DNA of 64,000 nucleotides from Chitinophagaceae bacterium (GTDB lineage Bacteria > Bacteroidota > Bacteroidia > Chitinophagales > Chitinophagaceae), in contig JAGFIS010000024.1 of the NCBI GenBank assembly GCA_024103425.1, forward strand, positions 62,001-126,000, in the 5' to 3' direction. Each line of letters opens with the position of its first letter. The stretch's first letter is position 1. The notes beneath the pieces are model-generated. The model did not search any database. It was not told the origin of the DNA and saw only the letters and a program-made list of their open reading frames with translations. Below, piece by piece: positions 47,047 to 55,661 of this stretch. The position numbers were made by a program, and so were the translations under genes.

Positions 47047-47967
47047 TTATCTGGAACGGAAATTATCGAATCCTAAAGCTTCGGTATCTTTTCGGAATCG
47101 TTCAAAATCTGCATCGCTCATATTTTTTACCGGAAGCCGGAATTCACCGCAATCCACCCCTACAAGTTTCATATAAGCTTTTCCTGTTGCAATACCACCG
47201 TACTTGCCTAAGAGCGTTATCATATCAATCGATGTCTGCTGCAGTGCCTGGGCTTTTTCCAGGTCATTCTTTTCAAAAGCCTCAATCATTTCGGTATAGA
47301 GCGGTGCTGCATAATTATAAGTGCTGCCGACGGCGCCTTTTGACCCAATGGAAAGAGAGGCCAGCATGTTCTCATCTCTTCCCCAAAGCATGTCGTATTT
47401 ACCGTCTTTAAATCTCAGACATGAGAGGAAGTCCATGAAGTCTTCGTGTGTGTATTTCACGCCTGCAAAATTGGGAATAGTCTCGTCAGCTTCTTTGAGC
47501 AGGTTGATCATGGGGATATTACACCCGTTCAATACCGGGATATGGTAATAATAAAATGGCATGTCGGGCACTGCATCTGCAATTTCTTTACAACAGGCTG
47601 CCAGTGTCTTGGCATCGCCTGGCTTGAAGTAAAACGGCGCTGTAAACGATACTGCAAACAATCCGATTTCACGGGCATACTTTGCCAGTTCGATACAGTC
47701 GGCGATACATGTTCCTCCGAGCAGCAGCATGACATCAAAATCAGGATCGTCTTTCGTGCAATCAGCCCACGCTTTGGCGGTGTCTTTCTTTTCCTGCAAA
47801 GTCAGCGATACACCTTCTCCGGTAGAGCCGCAGATAAATCCGCCGGTGACTTTGTTAGATTTCAGGAAGCGGTAATACCCGGGAATTAACGAGAGATTCA
47901 GTGTGCCATCTTCATTCATCGGAGTAAAAGGGGCTGCTATCAGTCCCTGTAAATGTTTGAATTTCAT
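47047..47967 (-). CDS. nanA: N-acetylneuraminate lyase
   Basis: This aldolase splits N-acetylneuraminate into pyruvate and ManNAc. The 306-residue TIM barrel has the family GSTGEG motif (48-52 region), the catalytic tyrosine in YYYHIPVLNG (Tyr141) and the Schiff-base lysine in FAGVKYTHEDFMDF (Lys171). The HIPVL and KYTHED wording distinguishes sialate lyases from dihydrodipicolinate synthases (YNVPGR). ManNAc would pass to the AGE epimerase in the same cluster. A lipoprotein amidohydrolase gene ends 17 bases upstream. Confidence 0.9.
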   Translation of the reverse strand: MKFKHLQGLIAAPFTPMNEDGTLNLSLIPGYYRFLKSNKVTGGFICGSTGEGVSLTLQEKKDTAKAWADCTKDDPDFDVMLLLGGTCIADCIELAKYAREIGLFAVSFTAPFYFKPGDAKTLAACCKEIADAVPDMPFYYYHIPVLNGCNIPMINLLKEADETIPNFAGVKYTHEDFMDFLSCLRFKDGKYDMLWGRDENMLASLSIGSKGAVGSTYNYAAPLYTEMIEAFEKNDLEKAQALQQTSIDMITLLGKYGGIATGKAYMKLVGVDCGEFRLPVKNMSDADFERFRKDTEALGFDNFRSR

Positions 47968-47984
47968 GCTGTAATTATCGTGTT

Positions 47985-49658
47985 TTATTTGTCTTTTCTG
48001 AAAACTGTTTTTCCGTTGATAGTGGTCTGCACCACTTTTACATCTTTGATTTCGTCGTGAGGTATGGTGATCAGGTTTTTATCGAGTATTACAAAGTCGG
48101 CATAATATCCCTCCTTCAGCATTCCTGTTTTATCTTCTTGAAATCCCGCATAAGCATTATTGACAGTGTATGCCCTTAGCGCATCTTCCACTTCTATTTT
48201 TTGTTCGGGGAACCATCCATCGGGATTTTTACCATCGAGTGTCTCACGGGTGACAGCGGCGTAGATGCCGAGGATCGGACTTAAAGGAGCAACAGTCCAG
48301 TCCGATCCGAATGTCATCGTGACTCCGGAGTCTAAAAATGTTTTGAATGCATATGTCCTGCTCAGCCTGTCTCTGTCCAATCGTTTATACGCCCATCTTC
48401 CGTCGTCGATAGCGTGATAGGGCTGTACTGAGGCAATCACGTTCAGTTCTTTGAATCGGGCGAAAGCCGAATCACTCAGGTGCTGTGCATGCTCCACCCT
48501 GAAACGGTGTTCTTTGGAACCTGATATTTCTTCAGCCTCCTGATAAACATCCAGCAGGTAGTCGATGGCTTTATCGCCGATGGCATGTACCATTACCTGC
48601 AAACCGGCTGAATCACCACTAAGAATTTGATTCCTGAGTGTTATAGAATCAGTTACCCAGATACCGTTTGAATTTCTTTTATCGAGATAAGGCTTATAGA
48701 ATAGTGCTGTTTTAGAACCGAGCGATCCATCGACAAATCCTTTTAATCCTCCCCATCTCAGCATGTCATCGCCCTTTCCGTTCTTCCTGATGTAGTCAGC
48801 CAGTTTATCCCAGGTTCTCAGAGCAACGACAGAGTAGATTCTCATCTGTTGTTCTCCGTTTTTCTTTGCACGTTGATAGGTCTCCATGTCTGTCCAACCG
48901 CCATAGCTGCCCATATCGTGCACTTCGGTCAGGCCGTTGGCAATAGCGTGTGCCTGGGCGCGCCTGAACATTTCATCCAGCTCAGCTTCTGAAGGATCGG
49001 GAACTTTTGCGTAAATCAGATCCATGGCATCATCTCTCAAGATTCCGGTCAACTCTCCCGTTCTCGAATCTTTTTCTATTTCTCCTCCCGGAGGAACGGG
49101 AGTGTTCTTGTCTATCCCTGCGAGTTTCAGTGCAAGAGAATTGGCAAGTGCCATGTGTCCGTCGTAGCGCGTAACGAATACCGGATTGTTGGGAGTGATG
49201 CTGTCAATCCATTCTTTAGCCGGCAGCCTGCCTCCCCATACTTCGTGATCCCAGTCACCACCCTGAATCCAGCGGTTATCTTTAATACCCGCCATATATT
49301 CTTTCATGGTATTGATAAACTCTGCAGGTGTTTTCGCCTCTCTGAGATTTACTGATTCCAATTGATATCCGCCGGAAAGAAAGTGTGAGTGATTGTCCAT
49401 AAAACCGGGTACTATCATGGCTCCGTTAACATCAACCGCACTGTCATATTTCAACTTATTGATGTCATATCCCACGTAAATAATCTTATTTCCTTTGGTC
49501 AGTAACAGCGTAGCATTCGGATTCGCACTGTCCCCCGTCCAGATGTAAGCATTCTTGTACAGAATAGCCATTTTAGAGGGGTCCTTCGTGCCGCAGGAAG
49601 AGAAGAGGATAAGGGTAGAAGTGAAGAGTGTGAGGATAAACAGTTTGCCTGAACGCAT
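47985..49658 (-). CDS. YtcJ-type amidohydrolase, lipoprotein
   Basis: The ATG at 49658 gives 557 residues with a lipoprotein signal (MRSGKLFILTLFTSTLILFSSC, Cys22). The longer frame to 49709 would put 17 residues ahead of the signal. The Amidohydro_3 metal-site motifs are present: MDNHSHFLSGG (HxH), VHAIGDKAIDY, RVEHAQHLSD and FGSDWTVAPLSP. Such enzymes hydrolyse amides or formamides and the substrate is unpredictable. It may head the sialic-acid transcript. It is divergent from the kinase gene over ~200 bases, so both clusters could be controlled from that region. Confidence 0.85.
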   Translation of the reverse strand: MRSGKLFILTLFTSTLILFSSCGTKDPSKMAILYKNAYIWTGDSANPNATLLLTKGNKIIYVGYDINKLKYDSAVDVNGAMIVPGFMDNHSHFLSGGYQLESVNLREAKTPAEFINTMKEYMAGIKDNRWIQGGDWDHEVWGGRLPAKEWIDSITPNNPVFVTRYDGHMALANSLALKLAGIDKNTPVPPGGEIEKDSRTGELTGILRDDAMDLIYAKVPDPSEAELDEMFRRAQAHAIANGLTEVHDMGSYGGWTDMETYQRAKKNGEQQMRIYSVVALRTWDKLADYIRKNGKGDDMLRWGGLKGFVDGSLGSKTALFYKPYLDKRNSNGIWVTDSITLRNQILSGDSAGLQVMVHAIGDKAIDYLLDVYQEAEEISGSKEHRFRVEHAQHLSDSAFARFKELNVIASVQPYHAIDDGRWAYKRLDRDRLSRTYAFKTFLDSGVTMTFGSDWTVAPLSPILGIYAAVTRETLDGKNPDGWFPEQKIEVEDALRAYTVNNAYAGFQEDKTGMLKEGYYADFVILDKNLITIPHDEIKDVKVVQTTINGKTVFRKDK

Positions 49659-49856
49659 GGATTTATTTTTCGATCTTTGGAAGATAGTAATTGATTTTGG
49701 ACGCCTCAATTTAACCAGAATTTTTCAACAAGAGTTGGGAGACGCAGAAAATAATGGTGAAAAGAATATGTCTTAAAACTCCGGACACAGAGAAAAACTT
49801 TATCTTAATTTGCATGCTCCTTCACTAAATATTAAAACTGCTTATCAAAAATATGT

Positions 49857-50870
49857 ATGACTGTTGACATTGAAGATATTGATAACCTGATAGCTTACCT
49901 CCGGTCGATGGGTAAGATTGATGAAGGTGAAGAATGTTCGGTCAGGCATCTTGCAGGAGGAGTTTCCAATAAGACAGAATTGTTCACCCGCGCAAACGGT
50001 GAACAGTGGGTGATAAAGCAGGCGCTCGGAAAGTTGCGGGTAAAAGAAGATTGGTTTTGTGATGAAGAGCGAATCCTGATCGAGTATAAAGGATTGAAAT
50101 GGCTCTCTTCTGTTCTGGCTGCCGGTCCTGTACCTCAGCCCGTATTCTTTGACGAGGAAAATCACGTGCTGTGTATGACAGCAGTTCCTCAACCGCATGA
50201 AAACCTGAAAACACTGATTTTAAAAGGAGCAGCAGACGAAGATTTCTTCGTTCAGTTGGGACATATTCTCGGTCGGATGCATAGGGCGGGTCAGGGAAAC
50301 GAAGAAGCAGCAGCACAATTTTCAGAAAGAAAATTCTTCAAAGACCTGCGCATAGAGCCTTATTACCAGTTTACTGCAGGACGCATACCTGCTTCCGGAA
50401 ATTTTTTCCAAAAGTTGATTGATGATACCCTCGCAATTACCGAGACAGTCGTGCACGGAGATTACAGTCCGAAAAACGTTCTGGTGAGAAACAATCGAGT
50501 CGTTCTACTCGATTACGAAGTGATGCACTACGGAGATCCGGCTTTTGATGTTGGATTCTTCATGTGTCAGATGCTGAGTTTTTTAAATCATCTGGCAGAT
50601 ACGAGAGAGTCTTTGGCACAATCGGCAAAGTCTTTCTGGACAGCCTATGTGGATAAAATCGGAGACGTAAGTCCGGAAGCCGAATACAGAGGAGTACGTC
50701 ATACGATGGGTTGCCTGCTTGCGCGCGTGAAAGGCAGATCGCCTGTAGATTTTTTAACGCCTGAAGAACAAGACCGGCAGATAGAAACAGTGTTGGAGTT
50801 TATTGAAAGTCCGGTTGAGCAGATGATACCTTTTATAGAAACATTCAAAACAAAAATTAACGCATACTGA
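49857..50870 (+). CDS. Aminoglycoside-phosphotransferase-fold small-molecule kinase
   Basis: The 337-residue protein has the APH/choline-kinase fold: a glycine loop (HLAGGVSNKTELF, 31-43), an ATP-binding lysine in WVIKQAL (Lys54), and the catalytic loop VVHGDYSPKNVLVRNN (Asp202, Asn207) followed by the metal-binding LLDYEVMHYGDPAFDVGF (Asp219). It lacks the aminoglycoside-recognition features I would expect of a resistance enzyme. The enolase paralogue begins 5 bases after its stop, which implies joint function. In a sugar-oxidation operon its substrate is most likely a hydroxyacid such as glycerate. That substrate is inferred, and an altered sugar or methylthioribose-like substrate is the alternative. 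Confidence 0.8.
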   Translation: MTVDIEDIDNLIAYLRSMGKIDEGEECSVRHLAGGVSNKTELFTRANGEQWVIKQALGKLRVKEDWFCDEERILIEYKGLKWLSSVLAAGPVPQPVFFDEENHVLCMTAVPQPHENLKTLILKGAADEDFFVQLGHILGRMHRAGQGNEEAAAQFSERKFFKDLRIEPYYQFTAGRIPASGNFFQKLIDDTLAITETVVHGDYSPKNVLVRNNRVVLLDYEVMHYGDPAFDVGFFMCQMLSFLNHLADTRESLAQSAKSFWTAYVDKIGDVSPEAEYRGVRHTMGCLLARVKGRSPVDFLTPEEQDRQIETVLEFIESPVEQMIPFIETFKTKINAY

Positions 50871-50875
50871 AGAGC

Positions 50876-52147
50876 ATGATTCAACAATTAGAAGGATTTG
50901 AAATTTTAGACAGCAGAGGCCGCCCAACGGTGAAAGCGAAGTGTACGCTGAAGAGCGGAGTAACCGGATGTGCTTCGGTTCCCTCGGGCGCATCCACAGG
51001 AAAAGCAGAAGCATTAGAGTTACGTGACGGAGACAAGTCGAGATACCGTGGATTGGGTTGTCGCAAGGCAGTTAATAATATTAATACAACGATCAACAGG
51101 GCTATAAGTGGAAAAGAATTTGCCGGCCAGGAAGAATTTGATAAAGCACTGATTGCATTAGACGGAACAGAAAATAAGAGCAACCTCGGGGCCAATGCCA
51201 TTCTCGCTTGTTCGCTCGCTTACGCTCGTGCAAAGGCAAAGGAAGAAGGACTGGTATTGTATAAATATTTCGGCAAGCTGACAGGTAATGATGATTTTGT
51301 TTTGCCAAGGCCGACAATCAATCTGTTCAGCGGCGGTAAACATGCGGGCGGACAAATACCTGTTCAGGATTTGCTCTTAGTGCCTGTAGCTGCGGGCACC
51401 ATGGACGATGCTTTGGAACAGGTTCATACAGTGTATCTGAGAGCATCAGAATTGATTCACGAGAAATACGGTATGCGTGCTTTGAAGGCCGATGAGGGCG
51501 GATTAGCGCCTTCTTTCAGAAGTATGGAAGAGATGTTTGAAGATGCGATCAAATCCATAAAAAGGGCAGGATTACAGCCCGGAAAAGAAATGGCTTTGGC
51601 ATTGGATGTGGCTTCCAGTCATTTTTATCAGGATGGGAAATATAATCTTGGTACAGAAGTGAAAGACTCTATGGGAATGATAGATGTGATTCGCTCATGG
51701 GTGGATGCGTATCCGATTCTGAGTGTGGAAGACGGACTGGCAGAAAACGACTGGGAATACTGGCCTCATTTAAAAACTGCTTTGCAGGATAAATGCCTGG
51801 TGTTAGGAGATGATTTGTTATGCACGCAGGTAGCGAGAATCGAGAGAGCAGTTGAAACCAATGCCGCCAATGCTTTGTTGCTGAAGGTGAATCAGTGCGG
51901 CAGTCTGACAGAAGCTGCGGCTGCTTATCGCGCAGCCAAAAATGCAGGATGGCAGGTAACCGTCAGTGCCCGCAGTGGAGAAACCGAAGACAACTGGTTG
52001 GCCGATCTGGCCATTGGTTGGTCGGGTAATCAGATCAAGATTGGTTCCATTGCACAGTCTGATCGCCTGGCCAAGTATAACCGTATGCTGGAATTGGAGC
52101 AGAGCGACGGATTGAAGATCAGAAGCTGGATTTATCCTGCGAAGTAA
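50876..52147 (+). CDS. Enolase paralogue with altered active site
   Basis: The 423-residue protein is a true member of the enolase subgroup (E. coli enolase is 432). It keeps the mobile-loop serine (VPSGASTGK, Ser40), His156 in KHAGG, Glu207 in ADEGGLAP, metal ligands Asp244, Glu285 and Asp312, the base Lys337 in LLLKVNQCGSLTE, and Lys388. Two positions differ from canonical enolases: the glutamate of the xQE motif (yeast Glu168) is Asp165 (IPVQDLLL), and the histidine of SHRSGETED (yeast His373) is Ala365 (SARSGETED). It is therefore unlikely to be the main glycolytic enolase. It is coupled to the kinase upstream and the sugar-acid dehydratase downstream. Confidence 0.85.
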   Translation: MIQQLEGFEILDSRGRPTVKAKCTLKSGVTGCASVPSGASTGKAEALELRDGDKSRYRGLGCRKAVNNINTTINRAISGKEFAGQEEFDKALIALDGTENKSNLGANAILACSLAYARAKAKEEGLVLYKYFGKLTGNDDFVLPRPTINLFSGGKHAGGQIPVQDLLLVPVAAGTMDDALEQVHTVYLRASELIHEKYGMRALKADEGGLAPSFRSMEEMFEDAIKSIKRAGLQPGKEMALALDVASSHFYQDGKYNLGTEVKDSMGMIDVIRSWVDAYPILSVEDGLAENDWEYWPHLKTALQDKCLVLGDDLLCTQVARIERAVETNAANALLLKVNQCGSLTEAAAAYRAAKNAGWQVTVSARSGETEDNWLADLAIGWSGNQIKIGSIAQSDRLAKYNRMLELEQSDGLKIRSWIYPAK

Positions 52148-52236
52148 GCGATAGTTGAGGAGAGTTTTGTTTGCAGACTGGAATGAAGCTACCTTTCAAA
52201 ATGTTTAATTTTAAAAGCACATTCTAATTCAAATAT

Positions 52237-53952
52237 ATGAGCGATAAAAAATTAAGAAGCGCCGAATGGTTTGGCCGCAAAGGGAAAGATGGTTTTATCT
52301 ATCGTGCGTGGATGAAAAACCAGGGAAATCCTGATTATGAATTCAACGGCAAGCCTGTGATCGGTATTTGCAATACCTGGAGCGAACTGACGCCTTGCAA
52401 CGGTCACCTGCGCGAGATCGCAGAGCGCGTGAAGTGGGGAATATTAGAAGCCGGTGGTTTCCCGGTGGAGTTTCCCGTGATGTCGTTGGGGGAGACTTTG
52501 ATGAAACCGACGGCCATGCTGTACCGCAACCTGGCGAGCATGGATACCGAAGAATCCATCAGGGCGAATCCTCTGGATGGGGTAGTGCTGCTGTGCGGGT
52601 GCGATAAGACAACCCCTTCGCTGGTGATGGGAGCCTGCAGTGTGAATCTGCCGACGCTCGTGATTTCCGGGGGAGCCATGCTGACAGGCAGGTACAGAGG
52701 CAAGAGTATTGCCACCAGCGATGCGTGGAATTATTTTGATGATTATAAAGAAGGCCGTATCACCGAACAGGAGCTGAGAAATGTGGAAGGCAGTATGTGT
52801 CGCAGTTGCGGGCACTGCGCTTCTATGGGTACTGCTTCATCTATGGCAAGTATGGTAGAATCGCTTGGGTTATCCCTTCCCGGTAATGCGGCCATCCCGG
52901 CTGCCGATGCCAGGCGTAAGACATTTGCCCAGCTTTCAGGTAAAAGAATTGTGGAAATGGTAATGGAAGACCTGAAACTATCGGATGTGCTTACCCGTGA
53001 AGCTTTTGAAAATGCCATCATGGTGAACGCAGCTATTGGTGGCTCTACTAATTTTGTAGTGCACCTGCTGGCGATTGCCGGAAGAGTAGGAGTGCCCCTG
53101 GCACTGGAAGACTTTGACCGCCTGGCGGCAAAAATCCCGCTGATTGTGAATCTGGAGCCTTCGGGAAAATATTTTATGGAAGACCTGTTCTATGCGGGTG
53201 GACTTCCGGCTGTGATGAAGGAACTCGATGGTTTCCTGCATCATAATGCTATCACCGTGAACGGAAAAACTATCAAAGAAAATTATTCTTCTGCCGAGAA
53301 TTTTGACAGCGATGTGATTGCAACTGTTGCAAAGCCTTTCAATCCCGATTCCGGGCTTGCTGTATTGAGCGGTAACATTTGTCCGGGAGGTGCAATTATT
53401 AAGCCGTCAGCTGCCAGTCCGAAGTTGATGACTCACACAGGAAAAGCCGTAGTGTTTGAAAACATCGAAGATTACAAGGCCAGAATCGACAGTCCGGACC
53501 TGGAAGTAGATGAAACAAGTATTCTCGTGCTGAAGAATGTCGGTCCGAAAGGCTATCCCGGCATGCCGGAAGTCGGCAACATGTCGCTTCCCAAAAAACT
53601 GATGGACAAAGGAGTGAAGGATATGGTGCGCATATCCGATGGACGTATGAGCGGTACAGCTTTTGGAACAGTGGTGCTGCACGTATCACCGGAAGCGGCT
53701 GTGGGAGGCAATTTTGCCGTGATTCAAAACGGGGATACCATAACATTGGATGTGCCCAACCGCACACTCACACTGAATGTAAGCGATGTAGAATTAGAGA
53801 AGCGCAAGAAGAATTATACACCGGTGCTGCCTGATATCCCGAGGGGCTATACTAATTTATATATCAATCACGTGTTGCAGGCCAATGAAGGTGCAGACTT
53901 AGATTTTCTGAAAGGTTGTTCGGGGAGTGAGATTACGAGAGATTCACATTAA
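52237..53952 (+). CDS. IlvD/Edd-family sugar-acid dehydratase
   Basis: The 571 residues contain the three [2Fe-2S]-ligand cysteines of the L-arabonate/D-xylonate dehydratase branch: Cys54 (NTWSELTPCNGHLRE), Cys122 (LLCGCDKTTPSLVMGA) and Cys194 (SCGHCASMGTASSM). Their spacing follows that branch closely. These enzymes dehydrate aldonates to 2-keto-3-deoxyaldonates. The motifs fit sugar acids better than the dihydroxy-acid dehydratase of valine synthesis, and no ilv genes are nearby. The operon supplies the preceding lactonase and, beyond the interruption, the following dehydrogenase and hydrolase. The exact sugar acid cannot be read from sequence. Confidence 0.88.
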   Translation: MSDKKLRSAEWFGRKGKDGFIYRAWMKNQGNPDYEFNGKPVIGICNTWSELTPCNGHLREIAERVKWGILEAGGFPVEFPVMSLGETLMKPTAMLYRNLASMDTEESIRANPLDGVVLLCGCDKTTPSLVMGACSVNLPTLVISGGAMLTGRYRGKSIATSDAWNYFDDYKEGRITEQELRNVEGSMCRSCGHCASMGTASSMASMVESLGLSLPGNAAIPAADARRKTFAQLSGKRIVEMVMEDLKLSDVLTREAFENAIMVNAAIGGSTNFVVHLLAIAGRVGVPLALEDFDRLAAKIPLIVNLEPSGKYFMEDLFYAGGLPAVMKELDGFLHHNAITVNGKTIKENYSSAENFDSDVIATVAKPFNPDSGLAVLSGNICPGGAIIKPSAASPKLMTHTGKAVVFENIEDYKARIDSPDLEVDETSILVLKNVGPKGYPGMPEVGNMSLPKKLMDKGVKDMVRISDGRMSGTAFGTVVLHVSPEAAVGGNFAVIQNGDTITLDVPNRTLTLNVSDVELEKRKKNYTPVLPDIPRGYTNLYINHVLQANEGADLDFLKGCSGSEITRDSH

Positions 53953-53977
53953 TTGAGTTAAACACAAAATTATTTCC

Positions 53978-54748
53978 ATGTCATTTAAAGATAAAATAGC
54001 TATCGTAACGGGGGCAGGGTCGGGAATCGGTTTTGAGATTTGCAGAAGTCTGGCTGCAGAAGGAGCCATTGTGATTCTGAATGATATTGACGCGGCTCTG
54101 GCCAATGATGCTGCAAAAAAGATTAGTGCTTCTACCGAAGGTAACTGTATTGCTTATGCGGGAGATTCAGGAGATATCGAGTTTGTGAAAAGTATGGTAT
54201 CAAAAGCAGTAACTGATTATGGTAAATTAGATATTGCGATAGCCAATTCGGGAATTACCCTTTATGGCGATTTTCTCAACTATCCTCCCGAAAGATTTTT
54301 CAGATTGCTGCAGGTGAATCTCGGTGGCACTTTCTTCCTGGCTCAGGCAGCAGCTAATCAGATGAAGACGCAGGCAGAAGGCGGAAAGTTATTGTTCACT
54401 TCTTCTGTTACCGGTCATCAGGCGCATAAGAATCTTGTCGTATATGGTATGAGTAAGGCTGCTTTGGAAATGTTGGCCAAGGGATTGGTGGTTGAACTGT
54501 CGGAACATAAAATCAATGTCAATGCCATAGCCCCCGGACCGACGCTGACCGAGCGGACATTGCGCGAAGATCCCGATTACGAAAAGATATGGTCGCATCT
54601 GACGCCCATTGGCAGGCCTGCCACCGTGCAGGACATTGCCAATGCCGCATTGTTTTTGGTTTCCGACAAAGCCAACTATATCACCGGCCAGGCGTTGGTG
54701 GTAGATGGCGGATGGTCGAGTGTGAGTCCGTCGCCGTACGATGAATAA
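53978..54748 (+). CDS. SDR sugar dehydrogenase (glucose/fucose 1-dehydrogenase-like)
   Basis: The 256-residue classical SDR has TGAGSGIGFEICRSLAAEG, an Asp after beta-2 (LNDIDAALA, NAD preference), IANSG (in place of the usual NNAG), the catalytic Ser/Tyr/Lys (FTSSVTGHQAHKNLVVYGMSKAAL) and the closing ITGQALVVDGGWSS. It lies 25 bases after the dehydratase and 3 before the lactonase. The neighbour order suggests it oxidises an aldose at C1 to the lactone that the next enzyme opens. Confidence 0.85.
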   Translation: MSFKDKIAIVTGAGSGIGFEICRSLAAEGAIVILNDIDAALANDAAKKISASTEGNCIAYAGDSGDIEFVKSMVSKAVTDYGKLDIAIANSGITLYGDFLNYPPERFFRLLQVNLGGTFFLAQAAANQMKTQAEGGKLLFTSSVTGHQAHKNLVVYGMSKAALEMLAKGLVVELSEHKINVNAIAPGPTLTERTLREDPDYEKIWSHLTPIGRPATVQDIANAALFLVSDKANYITGQALVVDGGWSSVSPSPYDE

Positions 54749-54751
54749 AGA

Positions 54752-55657
54752 ATGAATTCTATGACTGATAATATCTCTAACATAAAACCTGAAGTTGTAA
54801 GCAACCATCGCTGTCTGCTTGGAGAAGGGCCTGTGTGGCACGAACTGGAGTCTGCAGTCTGGTGGGTGGATGTACTCAAGGGAGAGATTCACAAGTTTTC
54901 AATGGTGGATCAGAAAGAGAAAGTTTTATCGGTGGGACAAATGGTAGGATCGGTAGCCCTTTGCGCTAATGGTGATTTTATTGCAGGATTAGAAAATGGA
55001 ATTCATTTTATAAACAGGGAAACCGGTGAAATGAACCACATCACCTCTCCGGAGAAGCACCTGCCGGACAATCGTTCCAATGACGGGAAGTGCGATCCTT
55101 CGGGAAGGTTTTGGATAGGTACGATGTCTAAGTCAGAGGAGGCCAACGCCGGTTCGCTTTATATGGTTACCCAAGACGGGAGTGTTACGAAGAAAATTTC
55201 AAACACCACCATTTCTAACGGGATGGCGTGGAGTCCGGATAAGAAAACATTTTATTTTATTGATTCTCCTACGAGGGGAGTTGATGCGTATGATTATGAC
55301 GGTGTAACGGGAGAAATCAGCAACAAGCAGACAGTCATCAAACTTACTGAGAGCGACGGTTATCCCGACGGAATGACGATAGATTCCGAAGGCATGCTGT
55401 GGATTGCACAATGGGACGGCTGGCAGGTGTCGAGATGGAATCCTGCCAATGGTGAAAAGATGTTATCCGTCAAACTTCCGGTAGCCCGTCCGACTTGTTG
55501 CACGTTCGGTGGTGAAGGGTTAGGTGATCTGTTTATCTCAACAGCAAGTACCGGATTAAGTGAAGAAGAATTGAAACAACAGCCTGAGGCGGGAATGTTG
55601 TTTGTGGTACGGAATATCGGTTACACCGGATTGCCTGCGAATAAATTTGAAGTATAA
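54752..55657 (+). CDS. SMP-30/gluconolactonase-family lactonase
   Basis: The 301-residue six-bladed propeller keeps the metal ligands of SMP-30: Glu25 (LLGEGPVW), Asn156 (ISNGMAWSPD) and Asp206 (YPDGMTIDSEGMLWIA), plus the substrate-side SNDGKCDPSGRFWIGTM. It hydrolyses sugar lactones to aldonates. A second ATG at 54761 is an alternative start. It lies between the dehydrogenase and the GH3 gene with gaps of 3 and 4 bases, which fits the second step of an oxidative sugar pathway. Confidence 0.9.
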   Translation: MNSMTDNISNIKPEVVSNHRCLLGEGPVWHELESAVWWVDVLKGEIHKFSMVDQKEKVLSVGQMVGSVALCANGDFIAGLENGIHFINRETGEMNHITSPEKHLPDNRSNDGKCDPSGRFWIGTMSKSEEANAGSLYMVTQDGSVTKKISNTTISNGMAWSPDKKTFYFIDSPTRGVDAYDYDGVTGEISNKQTVIKLTESDGYPDGMTIDSEGMLWIAQWDGWQVSRWNPANGEKMLSVKLPVARPTCCTFGGEGLGDLFISTASTGLSEEELKQQPEAGMLFVVRNIGYTGLPANKFEV

Positions 55658-55661
55658 CATT

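Noticed and set aside
47047..47967. Dihydrodipicolinate synthase or 2-keto-3-deoxygluconate aldolase
   Set aside because: The YHIPVLNG and GVKYTHEDFMD motifs and the NanM/AGE neighbours fit sialate lyase, although the fold is shared.
49857..50870. Aminoglycoside resistance gene
   Set aside because: Only the general kinase fold is shared; tight coupling to an enolase paralogue points to metabolism.
50876..52147. Annotating this as the glycolytic enolase
   Set aside because: Two active-site positions conserved in glycolytic enolases are changed (Glu to Asp, His to Ala) and the gene is locked into a sugar-oxidation operon, so a paralogue with another job is more likely.
52237..53952. Dihydroxy-acid dehydratase of branched-chain amino-acid synthesis (ilvD)
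   Set aside because: Cysteine motifs follow the arabonate/xylonate dehydratase branch and no ilv genes are adjacent.
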